This document shows, piece by piece, positions 1 to 11,573 of a DNA stretch of 64,000 nucleotides. A model generated the notes under the pieces. The model was given only the letters and a program-made list of their open reading frames with translations. It was not told the origin of the DNA and searched no databases. This DNA comes from Erodium maritimum (taxonomy: Eukaryota > Streptophyta > Magnoliopsida > Geraniales > Geraniaceae): assembly GCA_963921825.1 (NCBI GenBank), contig OY997591.1, positions 52,863,031-52,927,030 of the forward strand, in the 5' to 3' direction. The translations under genes and the position numbers were made by a program. The number at the start of each line of letters is the position of its first letter. Position 1 is the stretch's first letter.

Positions 1-506
1 ATCAACGTCCTCAACAACAACCACTTATTCCACGAAAATTTTATGGCCGTGAGCTTTCCGTGGAGTACGAAATCAACGGCCATCGTTACGATCGCCCTTA
101 TTATTTGGTGGACGACATTTACCCATCATGGAGTCGGTTCGTGAAGTCTATTCACCATGCCTATACTCGCAAAAAAAAATTGTTTGATAAAGTTTAAGAA
201 GTTTGTCGGAAAGATATTGAACGGGATTTCGGAGTCCTCCAAGCCTGGTAGCACATCATTTCTCGTCCAGCTCGTGTTTGGAGCAAGTATACTTTTGTTG
301 ATATCATGCACGCTTATATCATTCCGAAGCAGGAGATAACGAGTTGTTGTACGATCCCCCTCCAGAAATGCCAAGTTGGACACTATCAGAACGATGGCAC
401 TAAAGAGGACCTTGGCCTACCGAGACCGCTTGACTTCTTGACTCTTAGTGTTACGAGTGATCGGACCCACCGGCAACTACAAGATGACCTTATTGAGCAC
501 ATATGA
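1..506 (+). pseudogene. PIF/Harbinger transposase C-terminal relic
   Basis: Reading from base 3, the translation gives a recognisable plant Harbinger (DDE_Tnp_4 / ALP1-like) transposase tail. Landmarks are VEYEINGHRY, PYYLVDDIYPSWSRFVKSI, then a lysine-rich stretch and RKDIERDFGVLQAW, then IMHAYI where the family usually has IMHNMI. In-frame stops occur near base 190 (TAA) and base 250 (TAG). A frame change then leads to a C-terminus ending in QLQDDLIEHI, the usual family ending, at about base 506. The N-terminal catalytic part lies outside the window, so it is not known whether the DDE triad survives. The copy is dead. The family assignment rests on motif recognition. Confidence 0.7.
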
Positions 507-875
507 GGTCGATTTGGAGCGCATTACCATTCTGATGACGAGTAAAGAAATCTTTTTATATGCAACACTTGTTTACTTGATGTTATTATTTGGGGATGAA
601 TAAAATTATAAGTTTCAATTTATTTTAATTTATGTTATTATTAATTATTTTAGTCAAATTTATTTAAATTTATATAACATTTACTATTTCAATAAATACT
701 TTAATAAAATCAGCAAAATATCAATTCAACATTTAGTCAACATCCACTCACAATCCAGTTCCCTACTTGGTTGTCACCAATGTGGAACATAGTTAAATTC
801 AGAGGCTGGGAACCACTATTTTGCACAATCAGCATACGGTTCCCTTATACAGCTCTTTCAATTGTACATGCTCTT
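507..875. other. AT-rich intergenic stretch
   Basis: No coding sequence or named element seen. It is AT-rich between about 590 and 720, then of mixed composition up to the left arm of the foldback element. Confidence 0.5.
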
Positions 876-1343
876 AGGGATAATTTCACTTCAGTACGTT
901 AAATCTTTTATATTTTATTTAGAGTTCCCCAAATCTTTTTTATGTCACCTCAATACCCTAAGCTTTCAATAATTCGTTTAGAGTACCTTAAATCTTTTTT
1001 TGTGTCACCTCAGTACTTTAAACTTTCATTAATTTCATTTTAGTACCTACCGTTGACTTTACCCTAAAATTGGTTGCTAGTGAAGAGTATTATGGTCATT
1101 TCACCTATTTTGGATGCAAACCCAGATGAAAAGTTAACAGTAGGTACTACAATGGAATTAATGAAATTTTAGGGTACTAAGGTGACACAAAAAAGATTTA
1201 GGTTACTCTTAATGAATTAATGAAAATTTAGGGTACTGAGGTGACACAAAAAAGTTTTAGGGTACTCTAAATGAAATATGAAAGATTTAGGACACTCTAA
1301 ATGAATTAATGAAAGATTTAAGGTACTGAGGTGAAATTACCCT
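876..1343. mobile_element. Foldback (long-TIR) MITE-like element
   Basis: The left arm (876 to about 1075) starts AGGGATAATTTCAC and the right arm (about 1133-1343) ends GTGAAATTACCCT. The two arms are long imperfect inverted complements. Each arm is itself built of short direct subrepeats containing 'gtcacctcagtacc', 'aatctttt' and 'tttagagtacc' in one orientation and their complements in the other. The unique spacer is only about 60 bp. There is no coding capacity. A target-site duplication could not be fixed, so the superfamily (Mutator-like foldback or other) is unknown. Confidence 0.65.
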
Positions 1344-1799
1344 TTATTCCGATCAATTTATGTTTGGGGAGAAGCAAATTACTACTTTAAAAAGTGTATT
1401 TTTTTAGTGATGCTTAATTTTTATATATATATACAATGAGATTATGTTTTTTTAATAGAGAGATGTATTTTGTTGATAATGAAAAAGAGTCAATACAATG
1501 TTTGGGGCCCTAAAAGATCTCTTAATAAAAAACTCTGAGACAAGTTGACCATTTAAGACGGTATGTAAAGAGCCATATAGGAGAACAAAAATTAAAATAC
1601 AAAACTGATGAGGACTGCTCAAGGTGGTGCCTTAACGTTGCTTTATCCCAAGGAGATGACTCTTTTCGTCGTGTGGAGTGCGACCGAAGCTGAACTCATC
1701 AATATCACGGGGAGGATAGGCTTTAGCCAGGGACCCCTGCTTAGGTTGGCCCCTGAAGCCACGAGTGTCTATCATTCCTTCTAGCGGGGCTGTTTTTGA
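1344..1799. other. Intergenic, no recognised feature
   Basis: AT-rich up to about 1500, then more GC-balanced as it approaches the degenerate DUF4283 pseudogene. No gene seen. Confidence 0.4.
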
Positions 1800-2870
1800 G
1801 CCCATGACTATTCTTCACAAGGCTTTCCCATAATGTCCTTCTTCAAGCCCAGCGTCACAGATGGGACAAGTAGCGCCCTAGATGTGACATGCAGCCTCCC
1901 AAATGGGTCAGGACTCCTCCCAAATGGGTCAGGCCCAACAACCCCTCCCATGGACGTCGCACCGTCAAGGTCAGACTCTAGATGGAGATTCACCGACCAC
2001 TTCGCCTGTCCATGTTCAGGAAGTTTCAGGAATTTCAGGAGCCAATTCAGGTCACATTAACCTATGGTCGACACCTTACTTTCTGATTCAATTGTGGCCG
2101 GATCGCTCATCCAGTCCTTAACTATGATATGGAGATGCCTAGAATCCAGTGGTATGACGACTACCTCCTGGAGTTCAAATCTGAGAGAATGGAGAAGTCA
2201 TATGCTACGGAATAGGGGAAAGTACCACTCCATCCCTTAGTTTCGAGTCTTTGACCTCGGATACTCTACCTAAGACCGTATTGTCTTGAGGAACGGGGGA
2301 AATTGTAACCCCAGATACCCTAACTAACCTCCCAGTGATCATAAGGCACATCTACACATCCCTAGAGCGTAGATCCAATAAACTATATAGTGGCCTTCAT
2401 ACGGGCCGAAGGTAAGAGACCCCGTGCATACACCTATAATTGGACTTGATTCAATTTGGGAAAGTCTCGAGCCATCGAGTTCAAGATATCCCCTAATAGT
2501 AGCAGGTGACCATTAAAGCACTTGGGTTCGGTGTTGCGAACCCAAGCCCGAGCCTCTTGGCAGTTGAATTTGAACCCCTACGTACCAGGCTCCAGGTCCT
2601 TCACTACTAACCCTGACGTCGATCGCCCCCATGCCAACATGATAACCTTGAGCATGAAGTCCTTGCTGGATGGTTTTGGGGACAGTAGACAATCGACCAT
2701 GTCGTATTGCTGGCGAGCGATGATGGTTGGATATTCCGTGGTGTAGGGCATCATGATCTCCAATGTATCTTCCTCAGTGAGGGAGAAAGACGATAAACTG
2801 ACCTAGAGGTTCACCATGGATGGTACAGTGTATCTAGGAGGGCCACCAACCATAGGCGTTGTTGAGCCCA
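1800..2870 (-). pseudogene. Degenerate DUF4283-type gene, copy 2
   Basis: Read on the minus strand from about 2870, the translation resembles the start of a plant DUF4283 domain. It has an acidic SLTEEDTLEIMMPY opening, then DCLLSPKPSSKDFMLKV, then WGRSTSGLVVKDLEPG, and, past stops, a stretch equivalent to the 'hLLLLGD' and 'LWV.ARGLP' segments (about 2560-2400) and IGSTLGGCVDV. Downstream (toward 1800) it is broken by stops and frame changes and its zinc knuckle is not recoverable. Proteins of this kind occur as ORF1/gag-like parts of plant LINEs and as free-standing repeats. It is probably an old retroelement relic rather than a host gene. Confidence 0.45.
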
Positions 2871-3589
2871 CAGACTCAGGACCGTCCGAGGTCGATGATG
2901 CAACAAGGTGAAGTTATGAGACGGGATTAGGGTTGTTAGCCCTAAAAGCCATCGAACCCCTAAAAATAGGTCCTTCCGAGGTCAATGGCGCATAAAGGCA
3001 AGGCAGGAAGATAACATTTGGAGGACGACCTCGTTTTAGTCTAATCAAGTTAGAGTCCGTTTAGTCCATTATAGGAGAAAACCCGCCAAAGGTTAAGATG
3101 ACATGGATAAATGTTCTAAAGAAGAAAGCATCAATTGTATGCCCTAAGGGTGGGGTTTTTTTTTTACGTAAATCCTCTAGGACATCCCATGGCCGAGATG
3201 TCTCATATCTCTACGCGGGGCTGTAATCCATTACTCACCTCTTCTAATTCTATTCGATCGCCCCCCCTCTCTTTTCCTAGACGATGTCTTCAGTAGTTCT
3301 TCGATCTCCCCCAGTTATCTTGCCAGGGTAACTCTAGGTTTGTAGCCTTACCGAGTAGGTGGTAGACCGACAATCATCATCAGAGTGTCTTGTGGCCTCC
3401 CTGGGGGACGTCTAAGCTCAATTGAGCTGGAAGACCCCATGTAGACAAAGAGACTAGGCATGAGAGTTGACCTTAATGTCGGTTTCTATGCTTGAATCGG
3501 GGGGAAGCCTGGGGGAACCGTAGAAGATGGCTTCAGAGATGGAACCACCGCTTCCCTTGAAACCATTTTTCCTACCTCTAAAGCACCAT

Positions 3590-4519
3590 TTGCGACAAAA
3601 TGCTCAATGTCGAGGGACTCCCGAGAGTTCGAGAGAACAATCGGCCACCACATGGCCTATCCTACTGTAGTTAAATAAGAACATATGAAGTTGTTCATAC
3701 TTCAGGGTGAACCATTTTCTGAAAGTCTAGGACCATTTTTTTTCTAAGGGGCTGATCAAGCGAGTACCAGAATCTCAACCGAACCTTGTCGCCCCAACAG
3801 TAGCCCCACTTATTTACGTGGACCTTTAAGCAACCTCCAGATATCTCCGCACCCTAGTGCCGGTGGTGATTATGGACACCGTCTGAGGGAGCCCCCAAAC
3901 CGGTTCCCTTAGTTGTATTCGATCGAAATTGGCCTTGGGGAAGTGTGAGTTCAGTCAGGATGAGAGGGTATCTATGGAAGCATCAAGACTCACCCCGCCA
4001 AACATTCTCCATCTCCACCTTGCGAAATAGAATGTGTAGACCCCAGAGAAGAGGTTTTTGACAACCAATCCTTCAAACGTAGAACCCCATCCATAAATTA
4101 TCAGTCTTAAAATAAAATCCCCCGAGGGTGTCCAGAGAGAGAGGAACCTTCCCGCGAGACCAAATCGTAAGCAGATCGGAGATGGTAGTTGTGACGTTGG
4201 AACCCTGGAGTATCACATCCTCGTCTGGTAGTGGATCGAATGTCTCCAACGAAGTTCTAATTTCATCCAATGAGGGAACAAACCCGTCATCAGCAACGCC
4301 ATTCTTCCTAATGGTGGATGTGATCCTCGTCCCACAGGTGATCGGTCTTACACCCTTGGCATATGGTCCGTATGGGGAGGGTTCTGGTAGAGGATAGTGG
4401 CGGGAGGCGGGTTTATATAGCTCCCAGCGTAGTGATTGTATTGGGCCTGTTAGTACCATGGTTTCTTGGGATAGGATTTTTCCCAAGTGAGGGTTGGTTT
4501 CCAAGGTCTCCTGCCCCAT
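3590..4519 (-). pseudogene. Degenerate DUF4283/zf-CCHC_4-type gene, copy 1
   Basis: On the minus strand an open stretch (4519-4073) begins the domain. In a second frame it continues with LAGRFLSLW and GLVVKNLFSGVYTFYF. The clearest landmark is near 3710-3600: KYEQLHMFLFNYSRIGHVVADC in pieces, matching the pattern 'KYE.LP.FCF.CGRIGHVVADC' of zf-CCHC_4, with the first and second zinc cysteines apparently lost (L and Y). It lies in the same orientation as, and about 0.7 kb upstream of, copy 2, so the two form a tandem pair. Stops and frame changes make it non-functional. Confidence 0.5.
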
Positions 4520-6488
4520 ACCCTTGGAAACAGTGATTGGATCGAGATTTTTATTGGGCCCTAAGACAAAAATAACAATGGGAGGGATACAAAAGAGAGC
4601 CTGGCCATTGGCGCAACCGCTGGAGTCAATATCTCCGTGGCGACCTATAGCCTAGCTGGAGGTGCTAAGGTTGGTATCGACTCAACTAGAGGGGGACACA
4701 CAACCTACACCATATCCGAGGAGATTACTAGGTTAATGTTAGAGTAGTTATTTTAGATTCCAAAGTCGTCGATAGAGGATGAGTCTTAAACAAAATCTTC
4801 CTTGGCTTTTGTGGGGTTTGTTTGGGATGTACTAACTCTTGAGCCGGTCGTGGAGGCGAGATAAGAACCAGGATTGGATTCTCAATAGGACCTCCTAGAG
4901 AGGCTACAGAACTTTCAGAGTGGGCCAACGATGGCATAACAAAAGAATTAGGCGGTGTGATCACTAAAGCTGGGGTGGTCTTCTTATAGGTTTTTAGTCC
5001 TCGTCCTGGTTTAGTGAATATCGTGGCGGGACAGGGAGGGACGGATGGTGGAAGGTTAGGCTGGTTAGGAAAGGCAGATGGTTCCAGTGGGAGGAGGACC
5101 ACGCAGTACAAGAGTGGAGGAGCAAGAGGATGATGAGCGCCCATAAGGCACCAACGAGAGCGCAACTAGGTATCTTACAACTTGATTTTTTCTTTGTTAC
5201 ATATTCCACTTAATTTTTGTACACAACTAAGTTATATTATTCAAAAAAATTTGATAAACTCGACGCTACCGATCCATGGAGCAGTTTCGGGCATGTCCGT
5301 CACCCATGCGTGAGCCTACACAACGCGCGTTAGTTTTGCGCTAGTCTCACATTGTCTTAGCAACCATGGGTTGGTGATCCTCTTAGAAAGAAATAATAGT
5401 TAGTTAATATTATGGACAAGTGAAAAATTGATAGTACTTACTTTTGGATAAAAAGTTATATATTACATTAAAAACAGTTAAGGGAGACAACGTGAATCAG
5501 GCTTCCTAAACAACAAGTAAAAATCACACGAAATTGATGTGTCATGACTAAACAAAAGACCAAACATTACATGAAGAAATTGAAAGTAACAATGTAAACA
5601 AATAAGTAGCAACATAAATAGATATGTCAATTCATTTTAAATTCATTTTCCCTAACGTTTGGTTGCTATAATGAATGTGGCTTAGGCAACCTTGCATAAC
5701 AAACCTTGGTATGCTAATCTCGACAGTACAGACTCACGCGAAACCAGCTTTTGTTCCCCTTTTCTATTTGTAAGGGCCTTTGAAAGTGTGCTTGATCATG
5801 ACCCGATAAGAGTATGCTGGGCCGATACTAGGTAGAGACGGTGTCGCTTCATGGTTGGGTAGTATTTACGAAACGCTCATGAAAATCATTGGGAGAGGTG
5901 AGGGTGTTTAAAACCCCTCATTAGTTGGTTTGTTTCCTTTTCGGAAGTAGCAATGCCCTCTATGATGTGGCATGGTAAATTTAAAAACTGTCATTTTCCA
6001 AGGCCCTGAATGGATCCCAAAGTAGGTCCTGAAGTTCCCATCTACCTTACTTGATTCTTCAATTTCTTCATCTCCCTTACAAACCTTTTTTTTAGTGTGA
6101 CCCCACAAAGATGCACATAGTCGTGTTTGCTGAAGATCCAACGGGTGGCCTTATTGTCCATCAGGTGAAGGTCATGTCTTTATGGTGACGATTTGTGTCA
6201 TCTCCTATGATGGTTGATGGGAATGGGCACTATCGTTCCTGACGGTGTCTGTGTGTGTTCTCTTTGTAGACCTGGACCGGGGTTTTTGTCCATGCATTGG
6301 CCTTACTCCTATTGTGGCCGACCTTAGTACCTTACTGTTGTTACATCTATGTTGGCCATGTTTGTGTCAAGCGAGATGTTATTTGATGGTTCGTTTGATA
6401 TCCTATGTGTTCCTGGTAGCAAAGATAAAAAAGATGTCATCCAAGATGTCAACAAACATCTTATGCGTATCTATGCTTATCGTTGTTC
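4520..6488. other. Mostly unassigned region
   Basis: A proline-rich minus-strand reading frame of 145 codons (5165-4728) has no recognisable domain; it may be the tail of another DUF4283-type repeat or chance. The remainder (5170-6488) shows no gene or repeat boundary that I can support. Confidence 0.35.
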
Positions 6489-6654
6489 CATATTTGTTTC
6501 CTAGTTAGAAGATACTTCTCTAATAGATATCTCTTTTATTAGGAAAGTCTCTAACACAATGAAATGCGTTGCATATTTGTTTCCTAGTTAGAATATACTT
6601 CCCTAATAGATATATGATCTATTAAGAATAGTCTCTAACGCAAGGAAGTGTGCA
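6489..6654. repeat. 83-bp tandem duplication
   Basis: Two diverged copies of an approximately 83-bp unit begin at 6489 and 6572. Both contain 'catatttgtttcctagttag', 'ctaatagata' and 'agtctctaac'. They lie shortly upstream of a copia-type primer binding site, so they are probably part of the 3' portion of that element's LTR. Confidence 0.6.
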
Positions 6655-6850
6655 TGATTGAAGTTTCATGATTTTCCATTAAAGACCGCACGACTAATCC
6701 GAGATTGAAGGGATCATAGAGTGGAATCAAAAGTGGCTCTTGGATTTAGGGGGGACCCTGAGATAGGTTTGCATTACAATAATAGCATAGGTTTGATCTG
6801 GATAACACCTTAAATGACATCTAGTTGTTGCAGATAAGCGAAATTTCAAT

Positions 6851-6862
6851 TGGTATAAGAGC
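6851..6862 (+). promoter_or_regulatory. Candidate primer binding site of copia relic
   Basis: TGGTATAAGAGC differs at one base from the usual TGGTATCAGAGC complement of initiator Met-tRNA. The preceding bases end in TCA, compatible with an LTR end at about 6848, and gag-like sequence starts about 130 bp downstream. Confidence 0.5.
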
Positions 6863-9130
6863 ATGTCACCCAATCTACGAGGTGTGATCCTAAAGGGAAA
6901 TAATTATGCGTGTGCAAAATGGGAAATTCAAGAGAAGGAGGGTTTGTAAATCGCCCACCTGTGCTGGATGAAACTAACTATGGCTACTAGAAAGCTATGA
7001 TGAGTGTTTTCATGAAATATCTAGAAAACAAAGCTTGGAAGTTTGTGGTTCATGGATGGGAGCCTCCATTATTTAAATCTGAAGAAGGAAAACCAGCTAT
7101 GCCTAAGCTAAAGAAGGACTGGAGTGTTGGAGAAGACAAAGCAGCTTTGGGAAATTCTCGTGCCCTTAATGTAATATTCAATAGTGTCAACCAAAATGTT
7201 TTCAAACTCATCAATACCTGCACAAGTGCCAAGGAAACCTAAGAGATATTGGAAATTGCCTATGAAGGAACCACTAGAGTTAAAATCCAGAGACTGCAAT
7301 ATCTCACTACAAATTTAAGGCTCTAACTATGAGAGATGATGAGACCATAAACCAATTTCATGTTCGCATCAGAGATATTGTAAATGAATCATATTCTATT
7401 AGGGAAAAAAATGTCAGACGAAGAGCTTGTCAGGAAAACACTAAAAGTTGTGAACTCAAGGTTCAAAATGAAGATAACAGCTATAGAGGAAATCCATGTC
7501 TTAAGCACTCTCAGATTTGATGAACTCATGGGATCACTCATGACATTTGAGTTATCTCTTCAAATCACATACAAGAGAAACAAAGGAGTGTCTATGAAAA
7601 GTACTGCTCAAAACATCAATGTTAAAATGTGCTCAAACACTAAGGAAGAGATAGAAGAAACTGTTTCCATGTTAGTGAAGAAAGTGATAAAGCGTTTCAA
7701 TCAAATGCTAGAATGATATCCTCGTCAAGATGTTAGTCAGGATGTTAAACAAGAGGTCATTGACATCTTATATCAGAAGAATAAGAAACTTGGCAAAAGA
7801 AACGCTGATCAAGTTGGCAAAGGAAAAGGAGTTCAATGCAATGAATGTGAAGGCTATGGTCATATTCAACGAGAATGTCCAACCTTTATGAAGAAACAAA
7901 AGAAACTATTTAAGACATCTTTGTCTGATGAAGATGATAAGCATAATGTTAATGATCAGGTAAGTAACCATAATGCTTTTGTTACTCATGTTGGTCCTTT
8001 TGAAATAGATGAGATCATTGATTAAAGCATCTCTCCGGAATCATTATCAGATGATGCCATGAAGAATGCTTATGGTCATATGTTAAGAAAAGAATCACAT
8101 GTCCTGGAGAAACAAAGCAATCAAATACAGGTTCTAACTATAGAAAGGCAAGACTGCTAGAAACAGTTGATTATCACAAGGAAGAAGTCAATATACTCAA
8201 CGGAGAAATTGACTGAATCAACAAGTTTGACAAGATCTTGAATTCAAGAACATACATGCTAGATAACATCATGTCTATTGGGAAAACAGGTAATAATATT
8301 AAGGGACTTAGTTATACTGATAAAGCATCAACCTCTCAATATGTGTTTATTCCTCAAAAAAAATTCCTCCAATCCATAGTTGTTGGAAAACAAAAAGTTG
8401 CTCAGACTCCTTCAACTTCTAAGATGCATAAAGTTTGGCAACACTATACTCGACATCCTGAGCAACAGCCAAAGATTCAGCAGTATCAAATATATTCTAA
8501 CACTCAAGTTGCATCTGTATATGCAGAAAATCTCAAAAGAACTCCATGGAAATGTCACTATTGTGGTAAGAAAGGTCATATTAGGCCACATTGTTATGAG
8601 TTGTATGGAATGTCTCGCGTTCAGCAGAAAAAACTCAACCAAACTCATATCTCGATGTTCAGAGATGGAAATACAAAGGTGAACACTCTCATGCTAATCT
8701 GAAGTAGGAATGTAGAGTTAAGGGTGAGAATTATCATGCCAATGTTGCATATACCACCCTTCCTGGATCCAACGAACATATATGGTACTTTGAACGTGGA
8801 GCTTCTTGACACATGACTGGAAATCGTGAATACTTGACAAATGTTCTTTTATGTCTTGATGGATATATTACATTTGGTGATGGGGTCAAGACACAAGTCA
8901 TTAGAAAGGGTCAACCAAAATTCCCTGGTATTAATTTTCTAACTGAGACATTACTAGTAGAAGGACTTATGGCCAATCTGTTTAGCGTAAGTCAAATTAT
9001 GACTTGGATTTATCTATGGAATTTACTAAAGCCATGGGTGTTGTTTTGGATAAGGATTTGGCTACTCTTTTGTTGGAACTCGATCAAATGAAGATTGCTA
9101 TATCTTGTCTCCAATTAGAATTAAATCATC
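6851..9130 (+). pseudogene. Copia (SIRE-like) gag-to-protease relic
   Basis: In order: a gag UBN2/DUF4219-type region (about 6970-7716), with WKFVVHGWEPP near the start, DEELVRKTLKVV and RFDELMGSLMTFE; a CCHC zinc knuckle CNECEGYGHIQRECP (about 7840-7880); a long linker; a second knuckle-like CHYCGKKGHIRPHC (about 8550-8595); and a retropepsin region WYFERGAS..HMTGN followed by YITFGDGVKTQVI and EGLMANLFSVSQI (8780-9000). The catalytic DSG of the protease reads ERG. Stops interrupt gag several times. Integrase, RT and RNase H are absent; the relic fades out near 9130. The SIRE/Maximus assignment is tentative, based on gag style. Confidence 0.7.
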
Positions 9131-10431
9131 TACATGTATTTCTGCATCAACATGCATGCTGACAAAAAGAGATAACACTAAGATTTGGCGCCAAAAACCC
9201 AACCATCCAAAACTAGCATGCGCAATCATAGCATAGAAACGACACTGTCATTCCTCGCACTGCCCCCAATCTACGTGTCCACGATCGCAAGAAAATGTGG
9301 TGGTGATGGGCCTCCCGAATACCCTTCCACGGCCTACCACCCCCTAAACCGGTGAGATTCCTTGGCCTCACCTCTAGGCTTCTTGTTATATCTGATTCCT
9401 TGAAATGACGGGGTCAACGCCCACAGACTCTTGCTCTGGTGTGATACCAAGGGTGGCACTCCTCTCTTCTACCACCTCTGGATCACGGGACTAGTGCTGC
9501 TTGAGATCGTGATCTTCAATGACCTTGAGTTCGTTGCCAGAAACTGCAGGAGAGGTCTTGCCGACCAATGTATCGCATCCCAATGCGACTACTCTCCCGT
9601 GCTGAATTCCACTTTTGGGGTCTATCGTATTACTTGAGCCGAGAGAACTAGTTGGGACATCCAACCCAACCCGAGACTCTTCTCCCCTTGGAGGAACAGG
9701 GTTCGGTGATGTCCACCATCCTGCCTAACCCGAGAATAAGCTCGACGAAAACCGTTGGTTCTCCTGAAAGATATCTAGGGCTTTCTCTAGGGGCTAAAGC
9801 TGATGCCCATTCTCTTCTACAGGAAAAGAAGGTCGTATGGATTGGAAAGAATAAAAGACATTCAAAGTGGAGGTTGGAAAGCAACCTCGCTAAGATGCTT
9901 GAGGACCTAGCACGAGGGGTTGTATTTGAGGACCAGAATCCCTCCTTATAAGGGAGTGCCTCCATCGTATCACGTGATCCCTCCCCACACTGTGCGCGTC
10001 TCCCAGACACATAGTATGTCCGATTGGCGGATCCATTAGTTATTATGTTATAACGGGTGGGGTCATGTTGAGCCGTATATGGTTTTTTGTCAAGTTTAGG
10101 TAGTCGTCCAGAGTCTCTTTGTCTGATTTTTGGTTTTTTATTTCCTGTTTTAGTTTGTTCTTGTTGTTTTCTGGTAAATCTAAATGCTTGGTCACTCAAA
10201 AAACATAAATATACCTCGAGTTTATTTGAAGATTAGTTGTAGTCAGTCTTCAGATATACTACTCTCTTTATATTTTTCGGCATGTTTGAATATTTTATGT
10301 GAATAAAACTTATTCCTTTCTTTCAGTAAAACTACGAGCAGCTTTGTTTGCTAAGACCTATTTATATTTTTATAAATGTTTCAAAAACTGTGAACTAACT
10401 TTCAACGTGTGATAAGTTCTGATACGATAAT

Positions 10432-10454
10432 GTAATAATAATAATAATAATAAT
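10432..10454. repeat. (AAT)n microsatellite
   Basis: About seven uninterrupted AAT units in AT-rich DNA. Confidence 0.9.
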
Positions 10455-10508
10455 GTGAGCTCTAATGAAAATAAAAATAATTAAGAGTTTACATAATAAT
10501 AAAAATGT

Positions 10509-10531
10509 TTTATTTATTTATTTATTTATTT
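10509..10531. repeat. (TTTA)n microsatellite
   Basis: About five to six TTTA units. Confidence 0.9.
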
Positions 10532-11573
10532 CTATAGTATCCATGTATATATTTTAGTAAATACATGATAAAGTCATTTTCAATATGTAGGTATGACTCA
10601 TATTTTTGTTGGAGCACGATGAATGAAATAGAAATGTTAGAAATACTTTGTCCAACTTTGTGGTCCAATTTCAACCACAGCGAAAACTTCCTTGGTGACG
10701 TGTATTCTAGTAGTTAAAAGTCAAAGTCAGTTACACACACGCACACAGATGATATACATGTCTTTAGTGCCACGTGGATAGTCCCCCCCTCGCCGCCCAA
10801 AAAGCACTCCCTTAATTAGTAGTACACATATCACCGACTCCACCTGAACTCTGGATCTAAATCCCTCCTGCGAGTAGATCTGGCATTACATTCTTCGTTA
10901 ATAGGAACCGACCTTCTAAATACCAAGGACAAGACAAGTTTCATGATGATTATCAAAATGAACATAAAAGCACCTATAGTGAAAATAAACTGATTTTATC
11001 TTTGATCCCGGACTAATTAAGGTAAATTAGTGGGAATTAGACCGTATTGTTTGAGTGATTCTAATTGTAAGTGAATTACCAAAATATTATTGAAGCGTTT
11101 TGTTGTTTTATTGCATTATCGATGTTGAAAATTACATTTTCTCGGTTATATAATCTCATTTCTTTTGTTTTCAGTTCTTAAGACAAGAAAGGACAGATTA
11201 AACTTAAGCAAAATCTTTCTTTAAAATCGAAAGTTGTGTCTGTCAATAGGTTTTGTTTTTTTTTATATATTAAAATAACGACATTGAAAATAACATTTGA
11301 CATTCAAATTGAAACTACAAATAACTGAATCAATAAAGGTGATTGCTTGACTAATTTCTCTTCCGCTTGTCTAATTTAGTGGTTGTTTGTCGATAAATAT
11401 TTAGTGGATTGTTGTACGTTTGTCGGTAATTCTCAAGTGAAATATTGTTAGTATTGTGCGATAAAACGATAAACCTATCCAACACCCTGAAACATAAATA
11501 AAGTATATTAATATACAAACGGTAGATTACAAACTTCACTTATCGAGATTATAAAACAACAATTAACAACCTA

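Larger units (their letters stand above)
9131..11573. other. Intergenic region without recognised genes
   Basis: Bases 9170-10000 are of balanced composition but carry no recognisable protein motif on either strand. From about 10200 the DNA is AT-rich and includes two microsatellites (listed separately). Confidence 0.4.

Noticed and set aside
4728..5165. 145-codon proline-rich minus-strand frame
   Set aside because: No motif; may be a remnant linked to the DUF4283 pair, but cannot be supported as a gene.
9440..9465. 'gctctggtgtgataccaagg', resembling a minus-strand tRNA-Met primer binding site
   Set aside because: Has extra bases within the motif and no LTR end (TG...CA) or gag sequence next to it.
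9648..10199. 183-codon minus-strand reading frame
   Set aside because: No recognisable domain, no promoter or splice context, and an unusual mixed composition; probably chance in decayed repeat DNA.
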